The translations under genes and the position numbers were made by a program. 64,000 bases of DNA from Trichomonas vaginalis G3 (Eukaryota > Parabasalia > Trichomonadida > Trichomonadidae), in contig NC_067204.1 of NCBI RefSeq assembly GCF_026262505.1, positions 9,457,797 through 9,521,796 of the forward strand, read 5' to 3'. The notes below the pieces were generated by a model. That model was not told the origin of the DNA. It ran no database searches and worked only from the letters and a program-made list of their open reading frames with translations. The stretch's first letter is position 1. The number at the start of each line of letters is the position of its first letter. Below, in pieces: positions 50,176 to 60,018 of the stretch.

Positions 50176-51059
50176 AACAATGTTGGTCGTTCCCATGGAA
50201 TATTTTTGACTTTAATGGTATTAGTCATGATATGAATCTCAAGGTATAAACGAGGAGAGATGAGAGACTTATATGCTTCCCAAATTTCTTCAAAAGGTAA
50301 TGTTATACCTGACTGTTTCCAAATGAGTTCAATATCATAACGTGAGAAACCTTGAAAGATAACGAAGTCAGTTATGAGACGTTTTATGTTTAAAGCTAAA
50401 AACCTCCATGTTTGCATAAGTATTGCTACAGTTAAGTGGTAATGTCTGACTTTAGTAATGATGTTAGCTAATGGTGAGTCAGGCTTTGAAACTAAACCTT
50501 TTCCGGCGAAGTCATCACAAACGAGCAGAGTGTTTGAAGGATATTTTTTGAAGGGGTATTTTGAAAGTTTTGACAGAATGTAGTTTGTAAGTCGTTTCAT
50601 ATCGTAAACTCCTGAGTATTGACGTAAGTGGTGTTTGTCAATAATTCTTTCCATCTCCTCAGAAGTCTTTTGCATTCCTGACTGTATAAATTCAACGATG
50701 GCATAATATTTTCTCTTACGTCGAATGTAACGTTGAAGAAATTCAATGAGTTCACTGTCTGGAACTTTAACGACAGATGCTTGAACTTTACTCATAAATG
50801 TTTTCGCTGTTGAGTCCATAGAGTCTGAAGTTGCTGATATAATGATTTGGTCATAGTAAGAGTCGTTTCCTAAACGCTCTGTTATGAGTAATGACGAATG
50901 AAGATTAAATGTCTTACCTGAACCCATCTTTCCACAATAGAAATAAACACCATTTGAACAGAACTCATAGTCCTTACTGAAAGGAAGAATGAGAGAACTG
51001 TTGAGCTTTTCACTGCTTTCATTCATGTCTTCATCTACGTCATGTATTAAATGCTTCAT
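50172..51059 (-). CDS. FtsK/HerA-type genome-packaging ATPase
   Basis: The protein has 295 residues. Walker A is GKMGSGKT at residues 43-50, a Walker B-like NTLLVCDDFAG is near 190, and a downstream TVAILMQTWRF could be the sensor region. This is the A32-like packaging ATPase expected in Polintons, which would drive DNA into the capsid. The frame is intact. Confidence 0.8.
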   Translation of the reverse strand: MKHLIHDVDEDMNESSEKLNSSLILPFSKDYEFCSNGVYFYCGKMGSGKTFNLHSSLLITERLGNDSYYDQIIISATSDSMDSTAKTFMSKVQASVVKVPDSELIEFLQRYIRRKRKYYAIVEFIQSGMQKTSEEMERIIDKHHLRQYSGVYDMKRLTNYILSKLSKYPFKKYPSNTLLVCDDFAGKGLVSKPDSPLANIITKVRHYHLTVAILMQTWRFLALNIKRLITDFVIFQGFSRYDIELIWKQSGITLPFEEIWEAYKSLISPRLYLEIHIMTNTIKVKNIPWERPTLF

Positions 51060-51075
51060 TTTATCTCCATTAAAA

Positions 51076-51961
51076 ATGCAAGTCAGAAATATTCAGAACA
51101 TAGCACCGAGTCTAACTGACAAGAGTATAAAGATATACTATGAACACGTTATGATGAAACCTACCAAAATTCAAGAAAGTCAGTATATACTTATGAATAT
51201 CCAAGACACTGGGTAGAGTATGTAGGAGGTGAGAAAGCTATTGAAATAAGACAAGTTAGAAGTATTCCAGCAGGAAGAACAATATTATTGAAGAAACTTT
51301 AATGTTTTGAGGTATAATGATGAAACAAAAAGAAGCAAGATAGTTTTCCTGTTGCTGTGTATGTGAACCTAGACACAGGAGATGACATGAAAGTTTTTAA
51401 CACAAAGCTTCAAACGGTAGTGAAGAACAACTTACTGCGGAAGGACATCCATTACCTTCAGAAGTTACCATAGCATATAATTTTGAAACAAACTCAATAG
51501 ATTTTAAAGTCGTCTCTGCAAAGAAGTCAGGTTTTACATTTAATGAAGCAGATGTATATTCGAATGAAAACTTCAAAGCTATTGCATGGTTATATAATGA
51601 CGATTGCTTTAAGAAAATATTTAAATTCAGTGACTCAACGATGTCAATAGATGACCTTCGTGGAATGTTACCATCGACGTTTACAGTAGAAGGTTCAGCA
51701 GGATTGCTTACAAGATTGTCAATTGGTGGTATTTGGTCTCGTGAAAACATTGTTATAAAATCCAGTATAAGTGAATTTGCTGAAGAATCTATATTATGTC
51801 TTTCAAACTATATGTATTCGCCGCCGAAGCATTATAGTATAACAAACTTTGTCAGTAAGTTTAACATAAGACTTGGCGAACCTTCTTCAATGAAAGATGT
51901 TGTGCTACCCAAAGACGGAAAGGATGGACTCATTATTGAGATGATTTTAATAGCATATTAA
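51076..51961 (+). pseudogene. Polinton candidate minor capsid or fibre-base protein
   Basis: The span starts with MQVRNIQNIAPSLTDKSIK and ends with a strand pattern 'NIRLGEPSSMKDVVLPKDGKDGLIIEM' that resembles the closing strands of the protein at 48138. It is beta-rich throughout. About three breaks. Identity by pattern only. Confidence 0.4.
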
Positions 51962-52186
51962 ATGAGCTTGTTCTTGAAAGTCATTCATGATGAAATAACT
52001 GTTGTAGAAGATGTTAGCAATTGTTCAGACATTTTGAAGCGAATAGATGAGGTAAGAAAGAAGTTAGATAGACCGCAAAGCGGTGAGGGCGAAGCCCGTG
52101 AGAATGTTTATGTTTCATTGACTTTCTCCAGTAATGAGAACTTTTATGAGATAATATTGAAGAGAGATGATTTTAATATGGTGTAA
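51962..52186 (+). CDS. Polinton small protein containing a GC-hairpin insertion
   Basis: The protein has 74 residues. The frame passes straight through the GC double hairpin (52071-52102), which encodes RPQSGEGEAREN. It begins one base after the previous stop and ends one base before the next ATG. Function unknown. Confidence 0.5.
   Translation: MSLFLKVIHDEITVVEDVSNCSDILKRIDEVRKKLDRPQSGEGEARENVYVSLTFSSNENFYEIILKRDDFNMV
52071..52102. repeat. GC-rich double hairpin (site 4)
   Basis: CCGCAAAGCGG followed by GGGCGAAGCCC, inside a small coding frame. Confidence 0.65.
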
Positions 52187-52714
52187 ATGGTAGCTTGGGC
52201 AGCTTTAGGCGCAATGGGAACAAAAGCATTAGCATTTGGAGCAAAAGCACTTGGAGCTTATGACGCAGTAAATAAAATGAGTGGAGGAAGGGTTTCGAAG
52301 ACATTAGATGCAAATAAAGGGAAGATTGGAGGCTGGGTTGCAAAGAAGTTAAGATTAAATAAAATAGGGCTCATAAATAAAGCATCCAATTTGGTTGCGA
52401 CTGAGTCAGAAAATGCTTTAGGAAAGGACGATGAGTTTGCAAAACATGCAAAAGACTTTAATGACCAGATGAAAGGTGAAACAATGCATTTAAATAGAGT
52501 CGATGGAACTAAAGAAAATGTTTCTTCTCCACAAGTAGTTCTTCCGTATGGTCCCTATGGAATGTATGGAAACCCTTACGAAAGACCATTTGACCCATTG
52601 ACTGGTGGAAGTAACTGGTATCATTACGGCCGAAGAAGAAAGACAGTCAAGTTGGAGACAGACGTGAAGAAAGCAACTAAAAAGAAACCAAGGAAGAGAG
52701 TTATAAAGCAATGA
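52187..52714 (+). CDS. Polinton small hydrophobic/basic protein, possible virion core or membrane-active protein
   Basis: The protein has 175 residues. The Ala/Gly-rich hydrophobic N-terminus (MVAWAALGAMGTKALAFGAKALGAYDA) could be membrane-active, like adenovirus pVI. A middle region has a proline/glycine/tyrosine-rich loop (LPYGPYGMYGNPYERP). The C-terminus is strongly basic (KKATKKKPRKRVIKQ), which would suit DNA contact. The role is inferred from composition only. Its last codons lie in the right terminal repeat. Confidence 0.5.
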   Translation: MVAWAALGAMGTKALAFGAKALGAYDAVNKMSGGRVSKTLDANKGKIGGWVAKKLRLNKIGLINKASNLVATESENALGKDDEFAKHAKDFNDQMKGETMHLNRVDGTKENVSSPQVVLPYGPYGMYGNPYERPFDPLTGGSNWYHYGRRRKTVKLETDVKKATKKKPRKRVIKQ

Positions 52715-53001
52715 ATTCAACAGGGTAGAAATGAGGTTAGAAATCGGGTTAGATATACCCTTCTACCCTAAATTTATTTTTGTGCTATGTTTTCATACGT
52801 GTGAGGGTGGTGATATCATTTATTTTTAAAGTTTATTTTTTATTTTATTTTTATATAAATGACGAAAACTATTGAGATAACAAACTACAACGGTCATGAG
52901 TTCAAGAATTTGTTCTTCGTTCCTCGTGAAAATACATTCTATCAGATACGAGGGAGAAAGGGTAAAGTTAGTTTGAGCGTTTATGACAACAAACATAATG
53001 G
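52691..53001. repeat. Right terminal inverted repeat of Polinton A, cut by Polinton B
   Basis: An inverted copy of 26549-26859 with no length difference. It includes the start of the second copy of the TIR gene (52861-53001, plus strand). At 53002 the match stops and the first bases of Polinton B follow. Confidence 0.8.
52728..52771 (-). repeat. Polinton intergenic element (copy 6)
   Basis: Terminal-repeat variant, mirror of the copy at 26783. Confidence 0.6.
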
Positions 53002-53194
53002 AGTTAGTATGGGTTAGTTGGGTACGGAGGCACTGCGCACCTACTTACCCATGATATGTGAATTTGACACTTTACAAAACCGCTAACGTATATTTTACAA
53101 CACAAACGACAACACTAACTTAACCTTAAATATTTACAAAGCCGCCAACCATTTCACCTCACTAACGAACTCACTAATGAAAAAATAAACGTTC

Positions 53195-53479
53195 TCATAA
53201 ATTTTCTTCTATATCTTCATCGTCAATGTTAACCCTATTGTAGTCATACTTGAAGTCATAAAGTTTCTCAAGTTTTGAAATGCATAGTCTTGTTAACTTA
53301 CCTTCATCATCATAAGTTTTTATAAAACTACCATGACAATCTTTATAAACAGTCAGTGTATAGTCAACTGGTCTAGGATGAAGTGTAAAGAACATGTTAT
53401 ACTCAGGAAGGAAGAATAAATGTTTAAATGTATGTTTGTTATATGTTTTGATTTGTATGAGTTGCTTTTGTTCTGTCAT
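53195..53479 (-). CDS. Polinton TIR-region small protein, divergent version
   Basis: The protein has 94 residues. It corresponds in place to the gene at 26365 but is only distantly alike: YNKHTFKHLFFLPEYNMFF compared with YNGHEFKNLFFVPRENTFY, then SFIKTYDDEGKLTRLCISKL. The DNA on both sides is nearly identical between A and B. It may have been exchanged by recombination. Probable small DNA-binding domain. Confidence 0.55.
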   Translation of the reverse strand: MTEQKQLIQIKTYNKHTFKHLFFLPEYNMFFTLHPRPVDYTLTVYKDCHGSFIKTYDDEGKLTRLCISKLEKLYDFKYDYNRVNIDDEDIEENL

Positions 53480-53576
53480 TTATATAAAAATAAAATAAAA
53501 ATAAAATAAAAAATAAACTTAAAAATTAATGATATCACCACCCTCACACGTATGAAAACATAGCACAAAAATAAAT

Positions 53577-53626
53577 TTAGGGTAGAAGGTTAGATCTAAC
53601 CCGATAACTAACCCGATTTCTACCCT
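53577..53626 (+). repeat. Polinton intergenic element (copy 7)
   Basis: GGGTAGAAGGTTAGATCTAA followed by a shortened variant end (GATTTCTACCCT). Confidence 0.65.
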
Positions 53627-53641
53627 GTTGAATTCATTGCT

Positions 53642-53887
53642 TTATAACTCTCTTCCTTTATCCAACTCTTCTAGCTTCTTCTTAAGTTCAGCAATGTTGT
53701 CCTCATGAAGTTTAATCTTTCTCAAAATTCCTTCTTTATCTAATGGTTGCTTTATCTTTCTAAACTGAACTCTACCATCCTTCATAGTATGAATGTAAAA
53801 ACCTTCTGGAATAGTTCCTGATTTAATGTATTCTACCAAAAACTTTTGTTTCATTGCTTCAGTGACTTTATTTGTCATTTCAATCAA
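53642..53887 (-). CDS. Polinton small coiled-coil protein (copy B)
   Basis: The protein has 81 residues and differs from the copy at 26844 by one residue (E to D near the end). Same N-terminal strand pair and C-terminal charged helix. Intact; function unknown. Confidence 0.6.
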   Translation of the reverse strand: MIEMTNKVTEAMKQKFLVEYIKSGTIPEGFYIHTMKDGRVQFRKIKQPLDKEGILRKIKLHEDNIAELKKKLEELDKGREL

Positions 53888-53926
53888 ATAAAAATTTTAA
53901 TATTAAATAAAAATAACGTTATTTTT

Positions 53927-54385
53927 TCAGTAAGGAAACGCAGGAGTTTTACGATTTATTTGAGGAGTAGGTTCTGGTTTAAATGTTGGAGTCGGTTTAG
54001 GAGTTGACTTTTGAACAGGAGTTTGTACTTCCATAGGTTCAGGAGTCATTGAAGGCGTTGCTTGTGAAGGCGTTGGTTTTGGCGAAGGTGTTGGAGTTTG
54101 TTTAACTTCAGCTACTTCAGTATTATTTACAACATTTGCTTTATTTCTTTTCAACATCATAACTGCTCCTGCTGTAGCTAGCAAACCTAATGGGAGACCA
54201 TATCTTATATAAGGACTTGACCAAATGCTATTTTTGACAGGAGCTAGTGGAACACCTAACCTTGGTGAGACTGCTCTTTGCCATTGTGCAGCTCGTAAGA
54301 AATATTCAATAGGTGCTCCATAATCGTTTGGTAAAGTTTGTTTCATAGATGGTGAAGGTTCACGAGAGCTTGATGAAGAACTCAT
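53927..54385 (-). CDS. Polinton membrane protein with proline/threonine-rich tail (copy B)
   Basis: The protein has 152 residues and an open frame. Serine-rich start, conserved region GAPIEYFLRAAQWQR, one membrane segment near residues 62-77, then a P/T-rich tail (TPTPSPKPTPSQATPSMTPE). The topology would place the tail on one side of a membrane. It follows the capsid gene by 30 bp, which suggests a virion role; this is inference. Confidence 0.6.
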   Translation of the reverse strand: MSSSSSSREPSPSMKQTLPNDYGAPIEYFLRAAQWQRAVSPRLGVPLAPVKNSIWSSPYIRYGLPLGLLATAGAVMMLKRNKANVVNNTEVAEVKQTPTPSPKPTPSQATPSMTPEPMEVQTPVQKSTPKPTPTFKPEPTPQINRKTPAFPY

Positions 54386-55751
54386 TTATAAGCTTTAAAA
54401 ATAAACGTTCATCCTTTATTCCTCACTGTCGTCCGCGGCTAAGTTATAGTCATCTAATCTTATTATTGGGATTCCATTAGCACGCACCTGAATGGCAAAG
54501 CAACAATCCCTCATAAATCCAATAAGTGGCTTTGGTACATTTTCAGTTGCTAGTTCAATAGGTCCTTTAACAGTCAATTTGTATGTTATTGGAGCAGTAG
54601 ATGTTTGACCCTGCATGAAGCAAAAGTCCACTTCTGTTGGAAAACCACATAAGAAATGTGTGTTGTCATAGCTATCCCATTTATGTTCCACACTACCATC
54701 ATCCACCAATGACCTCATAACATCTTCATTAAATCCTATCATATCATTGTTTGTATTGCAAGCGTTCGCAACCATTTCATAAAATACAGGTCCATATGAT
54801 TTTTCAGGTTCTGCAGGCATATTTCCATAAGCTCCCATGGAAAGCTGAAGATATTTAAACTTAGGGTTCTCAAAATTAACATAATAGTTGTCTTTCTTTC
54901 TAAATAGTGCCCAAATACTTTTAACATTAATAGGCGTATAAGCTGCTGTAAATGTTGCACTTGAACTATCTGTATTCTTTGAGAATGAACCGTCCATAGG
55001 AATCCAATCCATAACTTTAACAGGAAAACATAAAGCCTCGTTTGTATAATGTTCTACAAGTTCTGTATAAATGTTAGGGTCTAAAGAGAATGACTTTGGA
55101 TGAATGAAACATTCATTAAAATCCATCTTTGTTCGAAATAGTTGCTGGGTTACAGTTGTAATAGTAACTGTTCCACTAGCTTCTACTGCCTTCGTTATCA
55201 TAGTGAATGGTTCATTCCATGGAACAAATTTATTTGTCGGTGGATTTGAATCTGAAGCAAATGCAACTTTAAGAGTTGGATTGAAAGCAACGATATCATT
55301 TACAGATATAGATGTGCATTGTAAGGCGTCGCTACTGAACTTTACTTTAAGCTGAATGTTTCCTGCAAAAGCTGGAATAAATCGGATAGCTTCTAATGGA
55401 AGGAATCTTCTAACAGGAATTCTTAAACGAAGCTTAAAATCAAATGATTTTCCTGCTGTAATTGGACCACTAACAATTGAGTAGGTGACAAAAGTGCATA
55501 CTCTTAAATTAACCTTAAATGTTGATTTTTCGATATTTTCGGTATTAACCTTATTGTAAATTTTTCCGGTGATAAATTTATCACACTGAGGTTATTTTTC
55601 CGGTGAGATTTTTAACCTTGATTTAATGAAATTAATATATATAAATTTTATTATTTTTAATTTCGAATGAGTATAATAAAATATTTTTATGTGTTTTTGT
55701 TTTTGATGTGATTTGAATTTTGTTAACTCTTTTCAAAATCACTTCATTTTT

Positions 55752-57219
55752 ATGATTTCGGTGGACTTAGAGGAGCTTATTGCTTTTGGTATTAAACAGG
55801 AAGTCAAGGGCGGTGTCCCATACAGAAGAAGAACGGGATCTCCAAAGCAATATGTCACTTATTCATGTTCGTATCCCCTATGCAAGGCAAAATTTAGGGT
55901 TGAAGAACAAAATGGAGTGTTTACTATAAGCAAAGTTAATGAAGAACATTGCCATCATATAGGAGTTGAAATGGGTTCACATTACGCGAGTAAATTTTAT
56001 CAAAAATGGATCGAACTTTATATTAAAAACGGTGGAAAGCAATTTCTTGCTCAAAAAGCATTTTTTGATAAGTTCGGAATTGATACGAATAACAAAGAAA
56101 CGATGAAACTTTTCGCGCAGTCTACTGATGCTTTAAAGCACAAATTTTATCGCCTTGATGAGATTATTGCACAAAGATTATCAAACGATCCTTACACTTC
56201 TTTAGAAGCATTTTTGAATAATTTACAGGAAGAGTGCCCAGATGATCTCGTTCAATTTGATTACAATAGAGATTTTTCCGAGTTTACAATCATATATGCA
56301 CCTTTTGTTGCAAAAGAATTGGTGAATAGCATTGATAACCCTCTCCACGTCGATTCCACTCATTCTTTAATTAAAGGAAAGATCCAATTGTTTGCAGTAA
56401 CAATGAAAACAAGTCAAAACACAATTTTCCCCTTTTGCTATTTTTTAGTGAACCCTCAGACATCTGAAAAAATTCAAGAATGTTTGGTGAATTCTGTGAG
56501 TTTGCGCACCTGGATCCACAGCATTGGAGCGCTGACTGTGCGCTAAACATTGCTCGCGCAATTGAGGACGGATTTCCTCTTGCGCAGCTCAGTTGGTGCG
56601 CTGTGCATGTTTTACGCGCATGTGCAAAAGTTGGAAGCTATTTTGACAATCCACAGAATTTTGAGAACTTCTATTTAGCAATGGACTTTTTGACATTACG
56701 TGCAGATGTAACGAATGCAGAAAAGCTGGCTGAAGAGTCTGATGAAACATATGAGTTCTTGACAACAATGTTAGAAGAAGAAGAACCGCGCGCTTTGAAG
56801 TATTTCGATAAACAATGGAGAAGAACCAAAGAACATTGGATGATGTTATATCGTGGAGAAGGTGATTCCACGAATAACATTGCGGAATCACACTTTCATC
56901 AATTAAAGCAAACATTTTTCTTGGTAAGAAAAATGAGCGCATTGATGACATCGTCATAACTCTCATCACTGTTGTGATTCCAAATGCGATTATTAAGGTT
57001 CAAGTCGCTAATGTTTTGAATGAAGAAAGAGCAGTAAGAATTCTTACAAGGGCAGGTAATCAGATTGTTGAGCAAAGAGCTTCAAAACACGATGAATGTT
57101 TGAAATTAATTCAACACATTTTGGAAATTGTCGAAAGCCGAAGGATTGAACCTAATGTCCTTATTCCATCTTTGAAGGCAATATTAAATTTGGCACAAAG
57201 AAGTTTAAAGGAAGAGTAA
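55752..57219 (+). pseudogene. MULE transposase
   Basis: I start at ATG 55752. The N-terminus has a FLYWCH/WRKY-like zinc finger (CSYPLCKAKF...EEHCHH, residues about 37-77). The MULE catalytic core follows: LHVDSTHSLIKGK with the first Asp, FPFCYFLVNPQTSEK, then DPQHWSADCALNIARAIEDGFPLAQ and WCAVHVLRA, the usual D...C-x2-H region. Three frames cover it (to 56546, 56480-56959 and 56974-57219), so about two frameshifts are present, near 56490 and near 56960. The element is probably inactive. Confidence 0.8.
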
Positions 57220-57429
57220 GCAAGATTAGATAATTTGGACTTTTTTTAAAATTAATGAATAAACAGTATATTTTTGAAGTGTAAGCTTATTTACCTGAAG
57301 CTATATTACTTAATATAACATTCAAAGTATTATTGCTATTTATTGGAGAACAAATTTATGTAATTTTCACATGAAAATTGATAAATTTGTATTTCCTTAT
57401 GATAATCAATTTTTGTATTTGTAGAGAGT

Positions 57430-57713
57430 CTCCCTGCATGATATCAAGACTTGGCTATTAGTCTTTATCCATTTTTGAAAATTGTATTGTAAATTGTAAG
57501 AATTTCTGAATACTACTACTATAAAATATAATTGCTTATCAATGTATATTCTCCCTGCATGATATCAAGACTTGGCTATTAGTCTTTATCCATTTTTGAA
57601 AATTGTATTGTAAATTGTAAGAATTTCTGAATACTACTACTATAAAATATAATTGCTTATCAATGTATATTCTCCCTACATGATATCAAGACTTGGCTAT
57701 AAGTCTCTATTCA
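57430..57713. repeat. 121-bp tandem repeat in the MULE
   Basis: Two full units (57430-57550 and 57551-57671) and a partial third (57672-57713), each starting CTCCCTGCATGATATCAAGA. They lie between the transposase and the right end and may be transposase-binding sub-terminal repeats. Confidence 0.8.
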
Positions 57714-58321
57714 TTATGAGTATGACCCCATTTTTTTACAAAAAGTGCCGAATTGCAACTTTGTCCCAATCTCCTAACAATTTGTCCTGTTCTGCATGTT
57801 CCCGAATGACTCCATACATCTTCATGTCGAGTCTTTGAGAAAACATCTACTTTCTTTATTTGTTCGGTAGTTTGTGAGTTTGAAGTTATATATGCTTCTT
57901 CTCTTGCGTTGTCTTGAGAATATACGATACGACCATTTGCAAGGATTTGATATCCAGCAACTGCATAGAAAGCGTCATCGAAACCAATCCAAAATCCTGG
58001 TGGGTTTGTTTTATTGGAACCTGAACCAATTTCTTTATCTACAATAAATTGACCTTCCGTTTTATACGTAATGAATGTATTGTAAAGGTCCAACATATTT
58101 TCACCAGGAGGTGAGAGATTGAATGTTACCCATGTGTTATCTTTAGCAGTTCCAGGTTGTGATGGAATCTTTGCGTCAGAATATTTTCTATTAGTGTCAT
58201 CAATTTGAACTGCATTGTCTATGATATCGAAATATGAGCGAATCTGATGAATATGCTCTGCTGGAGTAAATTCGTTTAGCTGTTCGTTCTGCATGTATTT
58301 ACTTCAGATAAAAATATCTAT

Positions 58322-58749
58322 TTACTTCATTATTCTCACTCTTCTTCTTGGCATTCGTGGTGGAAGTTGTTTCTTGACATTTTCAATGAACTGTACATTC
58401 TCTTTTGTCTCAACTTCTTTCACTGGTGGGTCAGGGTTCTTTGACTCGGTTTGCTTTTCAATGAAATTCACGAACTTTGCAATAAGCTCTTGGTTCGTTA
58501 TTGAAAGTACATCTGGCTTCTTTTCTTCTGGTTCTATTGACTTTTCAGTTTGAATAGAAGGTTTTATATGGGCTTCGCCCTCGGTGCCATGCACCTTAAT
58601 GTTGTCGCTTTCTGCATTCGCTAATGGAACCTTTCTTTTTCTTACGTATATTTTACCATCTTTACTCTGACTTACGTAATAGAAAGGATGTTGTATTCCT
58701 CTGGGTCATTTAATATAATAGACTCTCGCTCTGATTTTGACAAGCTCAT
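58322..58749 (-). pseudogene. Polinton small basic/acidic protein (copy B)
   Basis: Counterpart of 29215-29638. The frame at the C-terminal side has an acidic stretch, the NQELIAKFVNFIEKQ helix and the basic end PPRMPRRRVRIMK. About one break. Confidence 0.45.
58570..58595. repeat. GC-rich double hairpin (site 5)
   Basis: The same site and sequence as site 1 in Polinton A. Confidence 0.6.
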
Positions 58750-58794
58750 TTTACATCGGTTAAAGTTTTAATTTTGTTTTTTATCTGCAGTCAA

Positions 58795-59055
58795 ACGACT
58801 CAGACAAGCCCTACGGACAAGACCCAAGGGGTCATAGATGTTGAAGCATTGAAGAAAGAAATTCGTGAGCAAATTTTATCCGAAATGAAGGAACAAAAAC
58901 AAGAACAAAAGCCAGAGAGACCAAAGAGAAAACTTAGTGAAAAACAACTTGCTGCATTAGCTGATGGAAGACAAAAGAACCCACGTTTGCTGGCGAAGAA
59001 AGCTAGAGAAGAAGCTGAAGCAAAAGCTAAAGAAGCTGAAGCAAAGAAAGAGTAA
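58795..59055 (+). CDS. Polinton small basic coiled-coil protein (copy B)
   Basis: Counterpart of 29683-29895 with an N-terminal difference (TQTSPTDKTQG) and a longer alanine/lysine/glutamate-rich end. Same KRKLSEKQLAAL core. Confidence 0.5.
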   Translation, partial: TTQTSPTDKTQGVIDVEALKKEIREQILSEMKEQKQEQKPERPKRKLSEKQLAALADGRQKNPRLLAKKAREEAEAKAKEAEAKKE

Positions 59056-59079
59056 ATGGTTTATTTTTATCCGAATTAA

Positions 59080-59937
59080 ATGTATAGACAAATACCTTTA
59101 TCTGTTGCGTTCAGTAGTGAAAACCCTGACGTCAAAATAAAGGGGAACAGAGTAACGTTTAAGTTTCCAACAGACTGGATTGTGAACATAAATGAAGAGA
59201 AGTACATTGGCATAACAAATATGTATATAACACGTGCTTTCAGAAAGGTTGACTTTATACTTCAAGTCGAGATAGAAAATGACGAACAGTCTTTAAGCGC
59301 CCAAAACATTCACATATACAAATACTTTAAAGACGATACAACATTGCAACAATGTATGATTTCATTTAATGAGATGTTCGAGAAAAAGTTCAACATTGAA
59401 GTACAAACTTTACAGCCTTTACGTGAGTTTCTTGCACAACTGAAAGAAGAAGGTAGTCAGCCACAACTTATAGACTTTCATTATGAATTTAATGAAAATG
59501 AAGATGGAACTCATGACTGTCAGTTTGTTATATATTCACCATTCAATGAAGTAGCTAAAGAGAAAGAAAATCCATTACGTATAAGATTTCAAATCTCTGA
59601 ACCCAATGAAGACTTCAAAAATGTTTTCAATTATGATGCAATGCTTCCGAGGAAAAATGAATTTTCAAAGATTGTAACACCTGGCATTTGGGATAGAAAG
59701 CAAGCTATATTATATTCAAACTTAAGTAAGGGAGTTGAAAATGAGTTCATTGGTCATACAAGAACTTCACCACTTCCTAACCCTAAATACTATAAATTAA
59801 CTGGCTTCAATCGTGAGTTTTGGATAGACATGTTCTCCACTCATGACCATAACTGCCCAGTGTTCTTACCTCCAGACCATAAGGACTGTCTCTACATTGA
59901 AGCACAACTCTTAAACTCTACCATCGCAGTATTGTAA
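59080..59937 (+). CDS. Polinton candidate minor capsid protein (copy B)
   Basis: The protein has 285 residues and an open frame. It has a beta-rich N-terminal half (VAFSSENPDVKIKGNRVTFKF, KVDFILQVEIEND), a helical insert around 'CMISFNEMFEKKFNIEV', and a second beta-rich part (FVIYSPFNEV, LRIRFQISEP). Size and pattern suit a jelly-roll minor capsid protein, but other virion roles are possible. It lies 24 bp downstream of the small basic protein. Confidence 0.5.
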   Translation: MYRQIPLSVAFSSENPDVKIKGNRVTFKFPTDWIVNINEEKYIGITNMYITRAFRKVDFILQVEIENDEQSLSAQNIHIYKYFKDDTTLQQCMISFNEMFEKKFNIEVQTLQPLREFLAQLKEEGSQPQLIDFHYEFNENEDGTHDCQFVIYSPFNEVAKEKENPLRIRFQISEPNEDFKNVFNYDAMLPRKNEFSKIVTPGIWDRKQAILYSNLSKGVENEFIGHTRTSPLPNPKYYKLTGFNREFWIDMFSTHDHNCPVFLPPDHKDCLYIEAQLLNSTIAVL

Positions 59938-59947
59938 ATGACCACAT

Positions 59948-59974
59948 GGGCTTCGCCCTTGCCGCTAGCGGCTT
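59948..59974. repeat. GC-rich double hairpin (site 6)
   Basis: GGGCTTCGCCC then GCCGCTAGCGGC, in the gap where Polinton A carries the HNH gene. Confidence 0.65.
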
Positions 59975-60018
59975 ATTTTTATCACGAATGACCTCATTGC
60001 TGACAAAAATAAATGACC

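Larger units (their letters stand above)
26138..53001. mobile_element. Polinton (Maverick) A
   Basis: A long self-synthesising DNA element. The left end starts AGTTAGTAT at 26138, matching the 5'-AG start usual for Polintons, and sits in a transposase gene. The segments 26549-26859 and 52691-53001 are inverted copies of each other (311 bp, apparently identical or nearly so), so they are parts of its terminal inverted repeats. The outer part of the right repeat is missing because Polinton B starts there. Parts present are protein-primed PolB, integrase, packaging ATPase, capsid genes, KilA-N genes, an HNH gene and fibre genes. A mariner and a hAT are inserted. It is broken, with roughly ten breaks, but young judging from its near identity with B. 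Confidence 0.85.
55479..57773 (+). mobile_element. Mutator-like transposon (MULE) inserted in Polinton B
   Basis: The 9-mer CTAACAATT lies on both sides (55470-55478 and 57774-57782). The ends are imperfect inverted repeats: GAGTAGGTGACAAAAGTGCA on the left and GAGATTGGGACAAAGTTGCA read inward from the right. The element is 2295 bp, with a transposase gene and 121-bp tandem repeats near the right end. Confidence 0.85.
54416..58294 (-). pseudogene. Polinton major capsid protein gene (copy B), split by a Mutator-like element
   Basis: The same gene as 27609-29187, here in two parts (54416-55478 and 57774-58294) on either side of the inserted element at 55479-57773. The sequence is nearly identical to copy A. 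Apart from the insertion there is about one other break. Confidence 0.55.

Noticed and set aside
26138-53001. Adenovirus-like cysteine protease gene of the Polinton
   Set aside because: No frame with the expected His-Asp/Glu-Cys pattern was recognised; the OTU-like region before PolB is only a candidate for a protease role.
26783-53626. CRISPR-like array from the repeated GGGTAGA elements
   Set aside because: The copies are kilobases apart, in both orientations, without regular spacers, and in a eukaryotic element.
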